DNA of 55,505 nt, taken from the NCBI RefSeq assembly GCF_007827955.1, contig NZ_VITR01000023.1, forward strand, positions 1-55,505. Reading direction: 5' to 3'. Under the pieces are notes generated by a model, which saw only the letters and a program-made list of their open reading frames with translations, was not told the origin of the DNA and ran no database searches. A program made the position numbers and the translations under genes. How positions within the stretch are numbered: position 1 is the first letter of the stretch; every line of letters starts with the position of its first letter. Positions 16,825 through 25,084 of the stretch are shown here, piece by piece. The stretch is from Nitrospirillum pindoramense (lineage in GTDB: Bacteria; Pseudomonadota; Alphaproteobacteria; Azospirillales; Azospirillaceae).

Positions 16825-17925
16825 TTAGAGGCTGGGTGAAGATACCCAAAGACGCGCTTTAGAGCGCAATTCTTTATAAATATCGCTACGCTCAATATCA
16901 ATTAGAGTAAGATTTTCCCGATGATGCCAGTTTTCAAGATTTCCATATGCAAGAAAATGACTAAACGAATGAAGAATTGGGAAGCCAGGAAAAGCTTGCT
17001 CCATAAATAAAGACTGACCTGCTTCATTCATTTCCAGGAAAATAACCTCTCCTTCTTTATTAACTATAAAATCGGCTGTTGCATATACAATACCAAGGGA
17101 CCGCATAACAGATTGACACATCTGCTGAATATCATTTGGCAAATCGAATGGTGTGCAATTGCTACTGTCCCAAACGACACCTCGAGAATCTATTTTAGAT
17201 GCACTGTTTGACTGTGTATCTATTGCTACGGAGAAGCATACACCACCGAAGAATGTAGCACGTATTTCAAACAACTTATTTATATATGGCTGATATATAG
17301 CAGGCTGTATAAGAATAGAATCGTCCGGCAGATCATCAATGTCGTCAACTTTAGCAGCAAAAGATATTGCTCGCCCGTTCTCGAACGTCCCCCACCCCCC
17401 CATGACCAAGGGCTTGCATATCAATGCACCATGCTTCTCATGAAATCTACGTAAAGATACGGGAGAATTTGTGATGACTGTGGGAGGTATAGATAATCCT
17501 TCCTCTTTAGCAAGTTTCAATTGCAGGGCCTTTGAACTCGCCATGAATCTTCCGTTCATAGTATTAACCCAGAATGCTGTTCTTGTGTATTTATGAACAA
17601 GAAGAGACATTAGGCTCGATGAATATGAATACAACACTTCATTTATATATTTACGGTCATCTTCATCTGTATTAACACCATATAGATATGGACTGTCTGG
17701 TCGGCGCATCCAAATTGACCTAAATCCGGTTTCTGGCAAAATATTTGGCATATTCTCAGAATGAAAATTCACGGATTCATCAATATAGATAGAATTTTTA
17801 TCTTGCATAGGAAGTGTTGCCGCATAGTACAAATGCGGAGAGAATCCTAAAGTTGTTAACATTGCCGCAACAGCTTGAGACATGGCGTCGTTGCTTTTGG
17901 TTGATATTAAAATATTATTATTCAT
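16825..17925 (-). CDS. Graspetide-type (MvdD-like) ATP-grasp peptide ligase
   Basis: 366 aa. The N-terminal half is poorly conserved; it has WMRRPDSPY at about 72-80. The ATP-grasp domain is clear: WVNTMNGRFMASSKALQLKLA (120-139, quoted in part), GLSIPPTVITNSP at 143-155, ICKPLVMGG at 169-177, ILIQPAI with LFEIRATFFGG at 204-228, and the metal-binding set D285, E298, N300 in FLEMNEAGQ. This matches the MvdC/MvdD group that makes omega-ester or omega-amide bonds between Ser/Thr/Lys and Asp/Glu side chains of a precursor. It overlaps the ferritin-like gene by eight bases and precedes the precursors. Clearly AT-rich compared with the host. Confidence 0.88.
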   Translation of the reverse strand: MNNNILISTKSNDAMSQAVAAMLTTLGFSPHLYYAATLPMQDKNSIYIDESVNFHSENMPNILPETGFRSIWMRRPDSPYLYGVNTDEDDRKYINEVLYSYSSSLMSLLVHKYTRTAFWVNTMNGRFMASSKALQLKLAKEEGLSIPPTVITNSPVSLRRFHEKHGALICKPLVMGGWGTFENGRAISFAAKVDDIDDLPDDSILIQPAIYQPYINKLFEIRATFFGGVCFSVAIDTQSNSASKIDSRGVVWDSSNCTPFDLPNDIQQMCQSVMRSLGIVYATADFIVNKEGEVIFLEMNEAGQSLFMEQAFPGFPILHSFSHFLAYGNLENWHHRENLTLIDIERSDIYKELRSKARLWVSSPSL

Positions 17926-18592
17926 GGCCGGTCTCTAAAAAAAAATTCACTGCAGAATTTTTCGCATACTCTTTCATTTTACATTTGCAATTAATAGATC
18001 TGCTATACAATACAATTATTTTCGCGGTATACAATACATGAAATGCCTCATCTTGCATAATTCTACTAAATATTGCTGTTTTTTTTCTATTTTCTGAGTT
18101 GGGCCCTAATAATTTACATAAAACAGATAACTTATAAAGACTATCAACCTCAGATATATGAGTATCAACAATAAAATTAAAAAAATTGAATGCTTCTCTA
18201 TTTGTGATTCTTTCCACTTCCGCCATTGACTTCTCTATCTTATTGACACAGTCAGAATTCTGACACCCCCCCAAAGTGTTGGCTAGCGCGAGAAAAATGG
18301 CGGCATGCCTATCTTCATCTTTTGAATGCTGACTGACTAGCGATTTTACACTCCCGTTATTGATTCTTTTGGCAACAAACTCTAGAGCTCGCGCACCAAC
18401 AAATTCCCGAGCATACTGTGATAGGCACCAACTTTTTAGGTTGTTATCATAGTGAAAATCCAAATTTTCCGTAGACATTCGGGCGCGGCTGGACTCACCA
18501 GAAATTAAATCAGAGCTCATTATTTCGCCATAATCATCTAAATCATTAGTGTTCATATCACTCAGCGCACACTTTAACGCCTCAAACATCAT
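17918..18592 (-). CDS. Ferritin-like diiron protein, probable peptide-tailoring enzyme
   Basis: 224 aa, all-helical by composition. Four metal-ligand positions of a diiron four-helix bundle can be placed: a glutamate on the first helix (E63 or E71 in REFVGARALEF), E93-D-R-H96 (ExxH), E148 in HISEVD, and E182-A-F-H185 (ExxH). The E...ExxH...E...ExxH pattern is that of ferritin-like and heme-oxygenase-like diiron oxidases. Its place between exporter and ligase genes, with an eight-base overlap with the ligase, suggests oxidation of the peptide; iron storage or a protective role cannot be excluded. No close family name is claimed. Two adjacent ATGs, 18592 and 18589. Confidence 0.75.
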   Translation of the reverse strand: MMFEALKCALSDMNTNDLDDYGEIMSSDLISGESSRARMSTENLDFHYDNNLKSWCLSQYAREFVGARALEFVAKRINNGSVKSLVSQHSKDEDRHAAIFLALANTLGGCQNSDCVNKIEKSMAEVERITNREAFNFFNFIVDTHISEVDSLYKLSVLCKLLGPNSENRKKTAIFSRIMQDEAFHVLYTAKIIVLYSRSINCKCKMKEYAKNSAVNFFLETGHE

Positions 18593-18639
18593 GTCGTCAC
18601 CCTGAGACAGTTTGCGTACGTGTAAGTCGCTAATACAAA

Positions 18640-19884
18640 CTACGATTTATTATGTACTGAGCGTATGGGATCGAGCGCCCAGTCGATGAAGTGTCGGCGG
18701 TCGGTGACGACATCGCCGGTCAGGGTCATGCCGGAGGTCAGCGGCCGGTCCTCGCCATAGGCGGTGACGCTGGTGCGCTCCAGGCTCACGGTCACCCGGT
18801 ACACCGGGTCCTTGTAGGAGATAGGCGCCAGCAGCTCGCCCTCGCGGTAGGTGGCGTGGCTGACCTGCACCACCCGGCCCCGCACCGCGCCGAAGCGCTG
18901 GTAGGGGAAGGCGTCCACGCGCAACCACACCTCCTGCCCCGGCTGGATCAACCCTGCCGCCCGCGACGGCACCAGCAGGTTAGCCTCCAGGTCGCTGCCC
19001 GCCGGCACCAAGGCCGCCAGCGGCGATTGCGCCGTCGCCGTCTGGCCAGGCTGCGCCTGCAGCGCCGCCACCCGGCCAGCCACCGGCGCCACCATGACGT
19101 AGCCTCGATTCACCTCCAACTGGGCCAGCGACTGTTCCAGCTCGCTGCGCGCGCCGCGCAGTTGCGCCAGCTTGTCCGCCCGTTCCGCCGGCAGCGTGGC
19201 CAGTTGCGATTGCGTGTCCCGGAGGTCGCCCCGGCGGGATTCCCGCTGGCGTTCCAGTTCCCGGATCGCGCCTTCCTGCGCCAGCACCTGCTGCTTGCGC
19301 CGCGACAGCTCCAGCCGTGTGCCGTTGCCCCGGGCTTCCAGCTCGGCATAGCGGGTCACGTCGTCCCGTTGCAGCACCTGCAGGTCCCGTTCCGATACCA
19401 AGCGCTGGTCCAGGCTGGACAGCTCCTCCGCGATGCCCTTCAGCCGGGCGGCCAGGCGGCGCCCCTCCTCGGCGTAGCGCGCCTCCGCCGCCGCGATCTG
19501 CGCGTCAATCTCGCGGATGCGCGCCTGGGTTTCCAACCGCAGCTTCTCCCCCACCGGGCCATCTGCGCCCGCTGTTTCCAGCGACAGCACCACCAGCGGC
19601 TGGCCCTGGGCCACCAGATCACCCTCGTGCGCCAGCACCGCCGTCACGATGCCGCCCTTGCTGGCGTAGACCTGCGCCAGGCCGCCGGTCGGCGCCACGT
19701 AGCCCTGCACCGTCTCCGTCTTGGCATAGGTGCCGGTCACCAGGTAGGTGGCCGCCGCCACGGTGAACAGGCTCAGCACCGCCGTCATCACCCCGTGGCT
19801 CACCGGCTGCACGATGATGACCTCGCCCCATAGGCGCCGGCGGCGGTTCTCCACCGCCTCGGGACGGAACAGGCCGGCGGTCAT
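18640..19884 (-). CDS. HlyD-family periplasmic adaptor of a type I exporter
   Basis: 414 aa. One transmembrane helix near residues 31-50 (GVMTAVLSLFTVAAATYLV), then the biotinyl-lipoyl half-domain (QGYVAPTGGLAQVYASKGG, VLAHEGDLVAQGQPLVVL). A long coiled coil of about 120-240 is rich in Arg, Glu and Gln. The second lipoyl half follows (MVAPVAGRVAALQAQPGQ) and a beta-barrel end (LTSGMTLTGDV). It links the inner-membrane ABC transporter to an outer-membrane channel. Its start overlaps the transporter gene by four bases (ATGA). The gene is GC-rich, unlike the peptide genes that follow it. Confidence 0.92.
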   Translation of the reverse strand: MTAGLFRPEAVENRRRRLWGEVIIVQPVSHGVMTAVLSLFTVAAATYLVTGTYAKTETVQGYVAPTGGLAQVYASKGGIVTAVLAHEGDLVAQGQPLVVLSLETAGADGPVGEKLRLETQARIREIDAQIAAAEARYAEEGRRLAARLKGIAEELSSLDQRLVSERDLQVLQRDDVTRYAELEARGNGTRLELSRRKQQVLAQEGAIRELERQRESRRGDLRDTQSQLATLPAERADKLAQLRGARSELEQSLAQLEVNRGYVMVAPVAGRVAALQAQPGQTATAQSPLAALVPAGSDLEANLLVPSRAAGLIQPGQEVWLRVDAFPYQRFGAVRGRVVQVSHATYREGELLAPISYKDPVYRVTVSLERTSVTAYGEDRPLTSGMTLTGDVVTDRRHFIDWALDPIRSVHNKS

Positions 19885-22040
19885 GGCACGGCCTCCGGCG
19901 CCTGTGAGGTGGGCACCAGGTGCGGCGGCTGGCTGGGAACCTCTCGCACCAGTTCCCGCACCTGCCCGCCCTCCACCGCGAACAGACGGTCGGCCCCCTC
20001 GATGGCCGTGGGCCGGTGCGCCACCACCACCCGGGTGATGGCGAGGTTGGCGAACGCCTGCATGATGCGGCGCTCTGCCAGCATGTCCAGGTTGGCCGTC
20101 CCCTCGTCCAGGAACAGGACGCTGGGTCGCCGGTACAGGGCGCGGGCCAGCAGCACCCGCTGCTGTTGCCCACCCGACAGGGTGGAGCCCAGGTCACCCA
20201 CCAGGGTCATATAGCCCATGGGCATGCGCACGATCTCGTCATGGATGGCCGCCAGCTTGGCCACCTCCTCCACCCGCTCCAGATCCAGGTCGGGATCGAA
20301 GAAGGCGATGTTGTCCGCGATGGTGCCGGCGAAAAGCTGGTCGTCCTGCATCACCACGCCGATGCGCTCCCGATAGGCCCGCAGGCCGAAGGCGGTCAGC
20401 GGCAGGCCATCCACCAGCACCTCGCCCTCGTTGGGCGGGTACAGGCCCATCAGCAGCTTCAGCAGGGTGGACTTTCCCCCGCCCGAGGGGCCGACGAAGG
20501 CCACGAACTCGCCCGGCGCTATGGACAGGGCCACATCCTTCAGCACCCAGGGCTCATGCTCGGCATAGCGGAAGCTGAGGTTCCGCAGGGCCAGGGCGCC
20601 GGTCAGCGGCCGCTCCTCCCGCACCTCCGCGTCCAGGCCCGCCTCCGGGTCCTGGTGCACCGCGTCCGCCAGGCGCTCCAGGTGCAGGCCCAGCATGCGG
20701 AACTTAAAAAATTGAGCAACCAGGGACTGGGCAGCGCCCGCAAACTGCTCCCGGTAGGATTGGAAGGCCAGTAGCATGCCCAAGGACATTTCGCCAGCGA
20801 TGACAGCCTTGGCGCCCAGAAAGAGCACCAGCAGTGTCTGAGTTCCTGACAGGATGGAGAAACCGGCCGCGCCATTGAGGCCCACCTTCTGCAGGCGGAT
20901 CGTGTTATTTACGCTGTCGGCATATGCATTCTGCCACACAGCGTGGCGCTCCCGCTCCCGCCCGAACAGCTTGAACGCCCGGGCGCCACGGATAGTCTCC
21001 AGGAACACGCTGTCCACCTTGGCTTGGTGCTGGATGCCCTCGTTGGCCAGACGCCGCAGCCAGGGAAACGCTGCCAGTCGCACCCCCACCACCACAGTGA
21101 GCCCCACCACAGCTACTGCGCTCAGCTTTGGGCTGTATATCACCATTACCGCCAGGGTGATGACGGCCATGCCCCCATCCAGGACCACAGAAACAAGGCC
21201 GCCGGCCAGCAGATCCTGCACCGGCTGTAGGGAATTGAAGCGGGACAAGATGTCGCCTAACTGCCGCTTTTCAAACCACGGCACGGGTAAGCGTAGGGCA
21301 TGACGCAACAAGTTGCCCCGCATCTGGAAGGTCAGCAGAGTGCTGAAATGCATCTGCACATAACCTCGCAGCAGTGTGGTCCCCGTCTGGATGAGCATCA
21401 GCAAAGCGGCGCCCAAGGCGATAACGTTCAGCAGATCCAGCTCACCCTTGGCGATCGCGTCGTCCACGATCATCTGATTGACCAGGGGGGAGAGCAAGCC
21501 GAACACTTCCAACAACGTTGACAGCAGCAGAATCTGAATCAGGCTAGGGATGAATCCCGCCGCCTTAGACCACAGGTCGGAGAGACGCACCCGCTCCACC
21601 ACCTCCCGTCTTTGGAAGCTGGCCGTGGGGGTAAGCTCCAACGCCACGCCAGTGAAATGCTTGGAGACCTCGGCATAAGATAATCGACGGAGCCCACATG
21701 CGGGATCATGCACTTCAACCCAACGTCTAGTTACTCGACTCAAGACGACATAATGCAACAGGTCCCAATGAAGAACACATGGAATTTTAAGTTTAGGAAA
21801 ATAATCCAATTCCAGTCTTATTGGCCTACCCGAAAGACCCAGCGCATCCGCTATACAAATTAATGTTTTTAAAGTAGAGCCCTTAAGAGAAATTGGATGC
21901 CTTCGACGCAATTCTGAAAGTGATACATGTTGATTATAATATCCCGAGACCATAGCGAGGCAAGCCAAGCCACACTCTGCCGCCTCAGACTGAAGAACCG
22001 GCTCAATGCGACGTCGATTATGGAGGGAAATTCGGATCAA
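19881..22040 (-). CDS. C39 peptidase-containing ABC transporter (PCAT), leader-cleaving exporter
   Basis: 719 aa from a TTG at 22040; a stop lies two codons upstream, so no earlier start is possible. Residues 1-125 are a C39 peptidase with the catalytic cysteine in QSEAAECGLACLAMV (C23, oxyanion Q17), histidine in LHYVVL (H96) and aspartate in HDPA (D112). A six-helix membrane domain spans about 160-440. The ATPase domain has Walker A GPSGGGKST, signature LSGGQQQR and Walker B VLFLDEGTANLD. Such proteins cut double-glycine leaders and pump the core peptide out. The two precursors downstream carry exactly such leaders. The 5' end of the gene is noticeably less GC-rich than the rest. Confidence 0.94.
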   Translation of the reverse strand: MIRISLHNRRRIEPVLQSEAAECGLACLAMVSGYYNQHVSLSELRRRHPISLKGSTLKTLICIADALGLSGRPIRLELDYFPKLKIPCVLHWDLLHYVVLSRVTRRWVEVHDPACGLRRLSYAEVSKHFTGVALELTPTASFQRREVVERVRLSDLWSKAAGFIPSLIQILLLSTLLEVFGLLSPLVNQMIVDDAIAKGELDLLNVIALGAALLMLIQTGTTLLRGYVQMHFSTLLTFQMRGNLLRHALRLPVPWFEKRQLGDILSRFNSLQPVQDLLAGGLVSVVLDGGMAVITLAVMVIYSPKLSAVAVVGLTVVVGVRLAAFPWLRRLANEGIQHQAKVDSVFLETIRGARAFKLFGRERERHAVWQNAYADSVNNTIRLQKVGLNGAAGFSILSGTQTLLVLFLGAKAVIAGEMSLGMLLAFQSYREQFAGAAQSLVAQFFKFRMLGLHLERLADAVHQDPEAGLDAEVREERPLTGALALRNLSFRYAEHEPWVLKDVALSIAPGEFVAFVGPSGGGKSTLLKLLMGLYPPNEGEVLVDGLPLTAFGLRAYRERIGVVMQDDQLFAGTIADNIAFFDPDLDLERVEEVAKLAAIHDEIVRMPMGYMTLVGDLGSTLSGGQQQRVLLARALYRRPSVLFLDEGTANLDMLAERRIMQAFANLAITRVVVAHRPTAIEGADRLFAVEGGQVRELVREVPSQPPHLVPTSQAPEAVP

Positions 22041-22338
22041 TGCCTACACTGCCCACCGCTAAAATGCGATTCATATTGCGCACATTCTATTTTTTGGGAA
22101 GCATCTGGGATGGGGAGGCGTTTGTCAAACAGAATTGAGAGCTTCGCATAACGGCGAAGGCTAACCATCGACGCGCGTGACAGGCGATATCAGCGAGCGC
22201 CCTGCGTCGCAGGGTATGGATTTGGGCTACGTCACGGCCATTTTCCTCGATTTTCCCGTGTGAAGGACAGATTCCGCCCGTCTGCCGTCAGGACCAAGGC
22301 GCGGCGGAGGTTGATGGCGGCGCACATCCGATGCAGAT
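22041..22338. promoter_or_regulatory. Upstream region of the RiPP operon
   Basis: This 298-base stretch must carry the promoter of the seven-gene operon. A TTGACA (minus strand, 22138-22133) is present but no -10 at normal spacing was found. The part next to the IS element (22232-22338) contains a minus-strand frame ending AAINLRRALVLTADG, which resembles the end of a transposase; this is weak. Confidence 0.4.
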
Positions 22339-23806
22339 GGGGGCCGTTGAAAAAGCCTGCCATCGGTGATTCCCTGTCCTGGCAAGTCGGTGGTGGGAGG
22401 CGGGGATGCTGGTGCAGCGCGGTCCGGAGCAGTACGAGTTCTTCGCTGGCTCCCTGCGCGACCTTGTCCCTGGCGACCTCGTCCTGGCCCGCGTGGGCCG
22501 CGTCCTGGACCTCTCGTGGCTGCGGGCGGAGGTCGCCGACCTCTACAGCCCGGACAACGGCCGACCGGGCATCGACCCGGAGGCGGCACTGCGGCTCATG
22601 CTGGCCGGGTTCCTGCTCGGCATCGTCCACGACGCCGCCTGATGCGCGAGGCCGCTGTCAACATCGCGATCCGTTGGTTCGCCGGCTACGGCCTGACCGA
22701 GCGCCTGCCAGACCATTCCAGCCTGACCCGCATCCGCCAGCGCTGGGGCGAGTTGCGGTTCCGGCGGGTGTTCGAGAGGACGGTCCAGGCCTGCTTAGCT
22801 GCCAAGGTGGCCAAGGGCGAGGTGGTCCACGTCGACGCATCCCTCATCCGGGCCGACGTCAGTTGGGAGGCCCTGGCCAAGCGCTGGGTCGACAAGGTGG
22901 GCGAGGAGAATCCCGTGGACGAGGCCGAACGGGATTCCAAGGAGACAGGCAAGTACCAGAAGGTCTGCACCACTGACCCCGACGCCAGCATGGCGACCAG
23001 CGGTCGACGGCAACGCTTGGAACCCTCCTAAAAGCAACACACGGCCGTGGACGATGAGGCCGGGGTGGTGCTGGACGTGCACGTCACCACGGGCGAGGAC
23101 AACGAAGGCGCGGAACTGGTGCCTGCCCTCGACAGGGTCGAGGCGCTAACTGGCGCCAAGGTGGCCACCGCCACAGCGGATGCCGGCTACGCCTACGCCA
23201 AGGTCTACGGGCAGTTGGAGCGCCGTGGGACCCAAGCAGTGATTCCGCCCAAGGCCGAGCCGATCCGCTCGCCAGTAGCCATGCGCCGGTTTCGCTACGA
23301 TGCCCGCCACGACATTCTGAAGTGCCCGCACGGCAAGGTCCTGAAAGCGGGTCGGGCGGTGAAGCACGGCCGGTTCTTCACCTCGCGCGCCCGGGATTGC
23401 CGGCGTTGCGACCTGCGTAAGCTGTGCCTTTCGGGCGGCCGGGCCAATAAGGCCGTGGTGGTCGGGGATGACTACCCGGCGCTGCTGCGGGCACGCCGAC
23501 GCCGGGAGCGGTGGACAGACAGGGACCGTGAGCTCTACCGCCACCGTTGGAAGGTGGAGGGTGTTCACGGCGAGGCGAAGAGCTGGCATGGACTCGCCCG
23601 CGCCGTGCGCCGGGGCCTCTGGAACATGCGGGTGCAGGCCTATCTGGCCGCCGCCGCGATCAACCTCAAGCGGCTGGCCACGGCCGTGCTCGTGTTTTGG
23701 GCGGCGCTGACCCGTGCCGCCGACGCCGTCACCAACACACGAGCTGCGGTCGCCTCATTCGCCCAGTGGCCCGCCTGAGCCTGAGAGGGGATATTCAACG
23801 GCCCCC
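22339..23806 (+). mobile_element. IS1182-family insertion sequence, decayed
   Basis: The 13-bp ends GGGGGCCGTTGAA (22339-22351) and TTCAACGGCCCCC (23794-23806) are perfect inverted repeats enclosing one transposase gene, a 1,468-bp element. No target duplication is obvious (left flank GCAGAT, right flank GTGTCC). On its right it abuts a fragment of an IS256-type transposase. Confidence 0.85.
22406..23778 (+). pseudogene. IS1182-family transposase, frameshifted and interrupted by a stop
   Basis: Reading through gives a recognisable IS1182 transposase: RVLDLSWLRAEVADLY, PEAALRLMLAGFLLGIVHD, then in another frame LMREAAVNIAIRWFAGYGL, DHSSLTRIRQRWGELRF, VVHVDASLIRADVSWE, and the C-terminal HRWKVEGVHGEAKSWHGLARA. 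Two lesions inactivate it. One is a lost base near 22630-22636, so that frame 1 ends at TGA 22640-22642. The other is a TAA at 23029-23031 where a Tyr codon is expected in LEPSYKQ. The element is therefore not autonomous. Confidence 0.88.
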
Positions 23807-24318
23807 GTGTCCACTTTATGCGCAACGTCCCGGCCCACGCCGGCAAGAACGGCCGGCGCGTCGTCGCCGCCTTCATCGGCACCGCCTTTGCCCAGGACGA
23901 TGCCGCCGCCGCCCGGACACAGTGGCGCCAGGTTGCCGATCAACTCCGTCCCAAGGTTGGCAAGCTGGCCGCCCTCATGGACGAGGCCGAGGACGACGTG
24001 CTGGCCTTCATGTCCTTCCCCGCCGCCCACAGCACCAACCCCATCGAACGCCTCAACGGCGAGATCAAGCGCCGAACCGAGGTCGTCGGCATCTTTCCCA
24101 ATGAGGAGCCATCACCCGTCTGGTCGGGGCCGTCCTCATGGAGATCAACGATGAATGGGCCGTTCAGCGCGGCCGATACATGACCCTGGAATCCGTCGCC
24201 GCTGTCGGCGATGATCACACCATCATGCTGCCAACTGCTGCTGCATGATCCTCCCGGCCAAACCCGCCGGAGAGCCCGATGCCCAGGCGCCTCTTACACC
24301 ATGCCAGGGGACACGATC
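23807..24318 (+). mobile_element. IS256-family element, 3' remnant
   Basis: Codes for the C-terminal third of an IS256-family transposase from RVHFMRNVPAHAGKNGRR to the TGA at 24246-24248, with AHSTNPIERLNGEIKRRTEV as the best landmark. A one-base loss near 24105-24110 shifts the frame before RLVGAVLMEINDEWAVQRGRY. GGGGACACGATC at 24307-24318 resembles the right end of such elements. The 5' two thirds are missing; the IS1182 copy now sits at the break. Confidence 0.8.
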
Positions 24319-24510
24319 AAACGTAGCCATCTGGGCTGCTGCCGGACCACGTTGCGGGCCTCACGGCTCGGGCAGGAAGATCGACTGACGGTTTAGGCGG
24401 CAAGGACCTCAACGTTCAGGTGGGGATAACCAGTCCCGGCGTGCGGTCGGCAAAGCTCTCTGAACCGGTCGCCCGTGAAGAATCGCCCTGACCGGTTCAA
24501 CTGGAGCTGA

Positions 24511-24864
24511 TCAGGGCAAGTCCACTTCCGCCTTCACCTCGACAAAGCGCATCGTAGGCCGCGTCGCCGCTTCCGCGATCGCTTCCGCATCCCGGTCGTC
24601 GTTCTTTTGCGCTTTGACGTAGGGGCGCACATATTCCGGCGACATCAGTCGGACCTCATTTCCTTGCGCCGCCAACTGCCGCCCCAAGTGATGCGCTCCG
24701 CAGCATGCCTACATCGCCACCACTCACCCAGGCCATTGCCGAGCCAATCCGGCGATGCCCTCGCGCTTCAGCCGGCGGCGAAGCACAACCTGGCCTGCGG
24801 CGTTCAGCCCGGCGACGCTGCAAGAATTCTTGCCCAGATCAACCCCAAGAACCACGATATCCAT
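24511..24864 (-). pseudogene. IS110-family transposase, N-terminal remnant
   Basis: The start (ATG 24864 behind AAGGAGG) encodes MDIVVLGVDLGKNSC, the first acidic motif of DEDD transposases, and goes on to ACCGAHHLGRQL, MSPEYVRPYVKAQKNDDRDA and EAATRPTMRFVEVK. In-frame stops at 24724-24726 (TGA) and 24709-24711 (TAG) interrupt it. After EVKAEVDLP it ends at 24511, so the catalytic serine domain is absent. No genes are seen in the flanking bases 24319-24510 and 24865-25084. Confidence 0.85.
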
Positions 24865-25084
24865 CGGTTCCCTCCTTTTCCTCTCGCAAAGGGTCTGCGA
24901 TCTTAACCGATCACTTCGAGAGGGGCGGGCCATCCCATAATCACGAAATGGCCCTTGGCCCGTTCAGGCCACATCATGAAGCAGACACACGACCGATAGA
25001 ACTCCTCGTACGCGATGCGATGTCAGAGGATTCTTCTTGCTTAACCTGGTGCATTCATGTACGCGCCTGGATTGTCCGAGGCTT

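Larger units (their letters stand above)
16477..16946. repeat. Tandem duplication, copy 2 (470 bp)
   Basis: Same content as copy 1 plus six extra bases (two codons) inside the precursor core. It ends within the intact ATP-grasp gene. The left junction, ...TTCCAT|GTCTTGC..., shows no obvious microhomology. Confidence 0.95.

Noticed and set aside
16013-16946. Possible assembly error instead of a real tandem duplication
   Set aside because: The copies differ at several places, including an in-frame six-base indel in the core, so they are not one sequence collapsed or repeated by mistake.
22232-22338. Minus-strand frame ending AAINLRRALVLTADG, possibly a transposase tail
   Set aside because: Too short and without inverted repeats; it may be a remnant, but I cannot assign a family.
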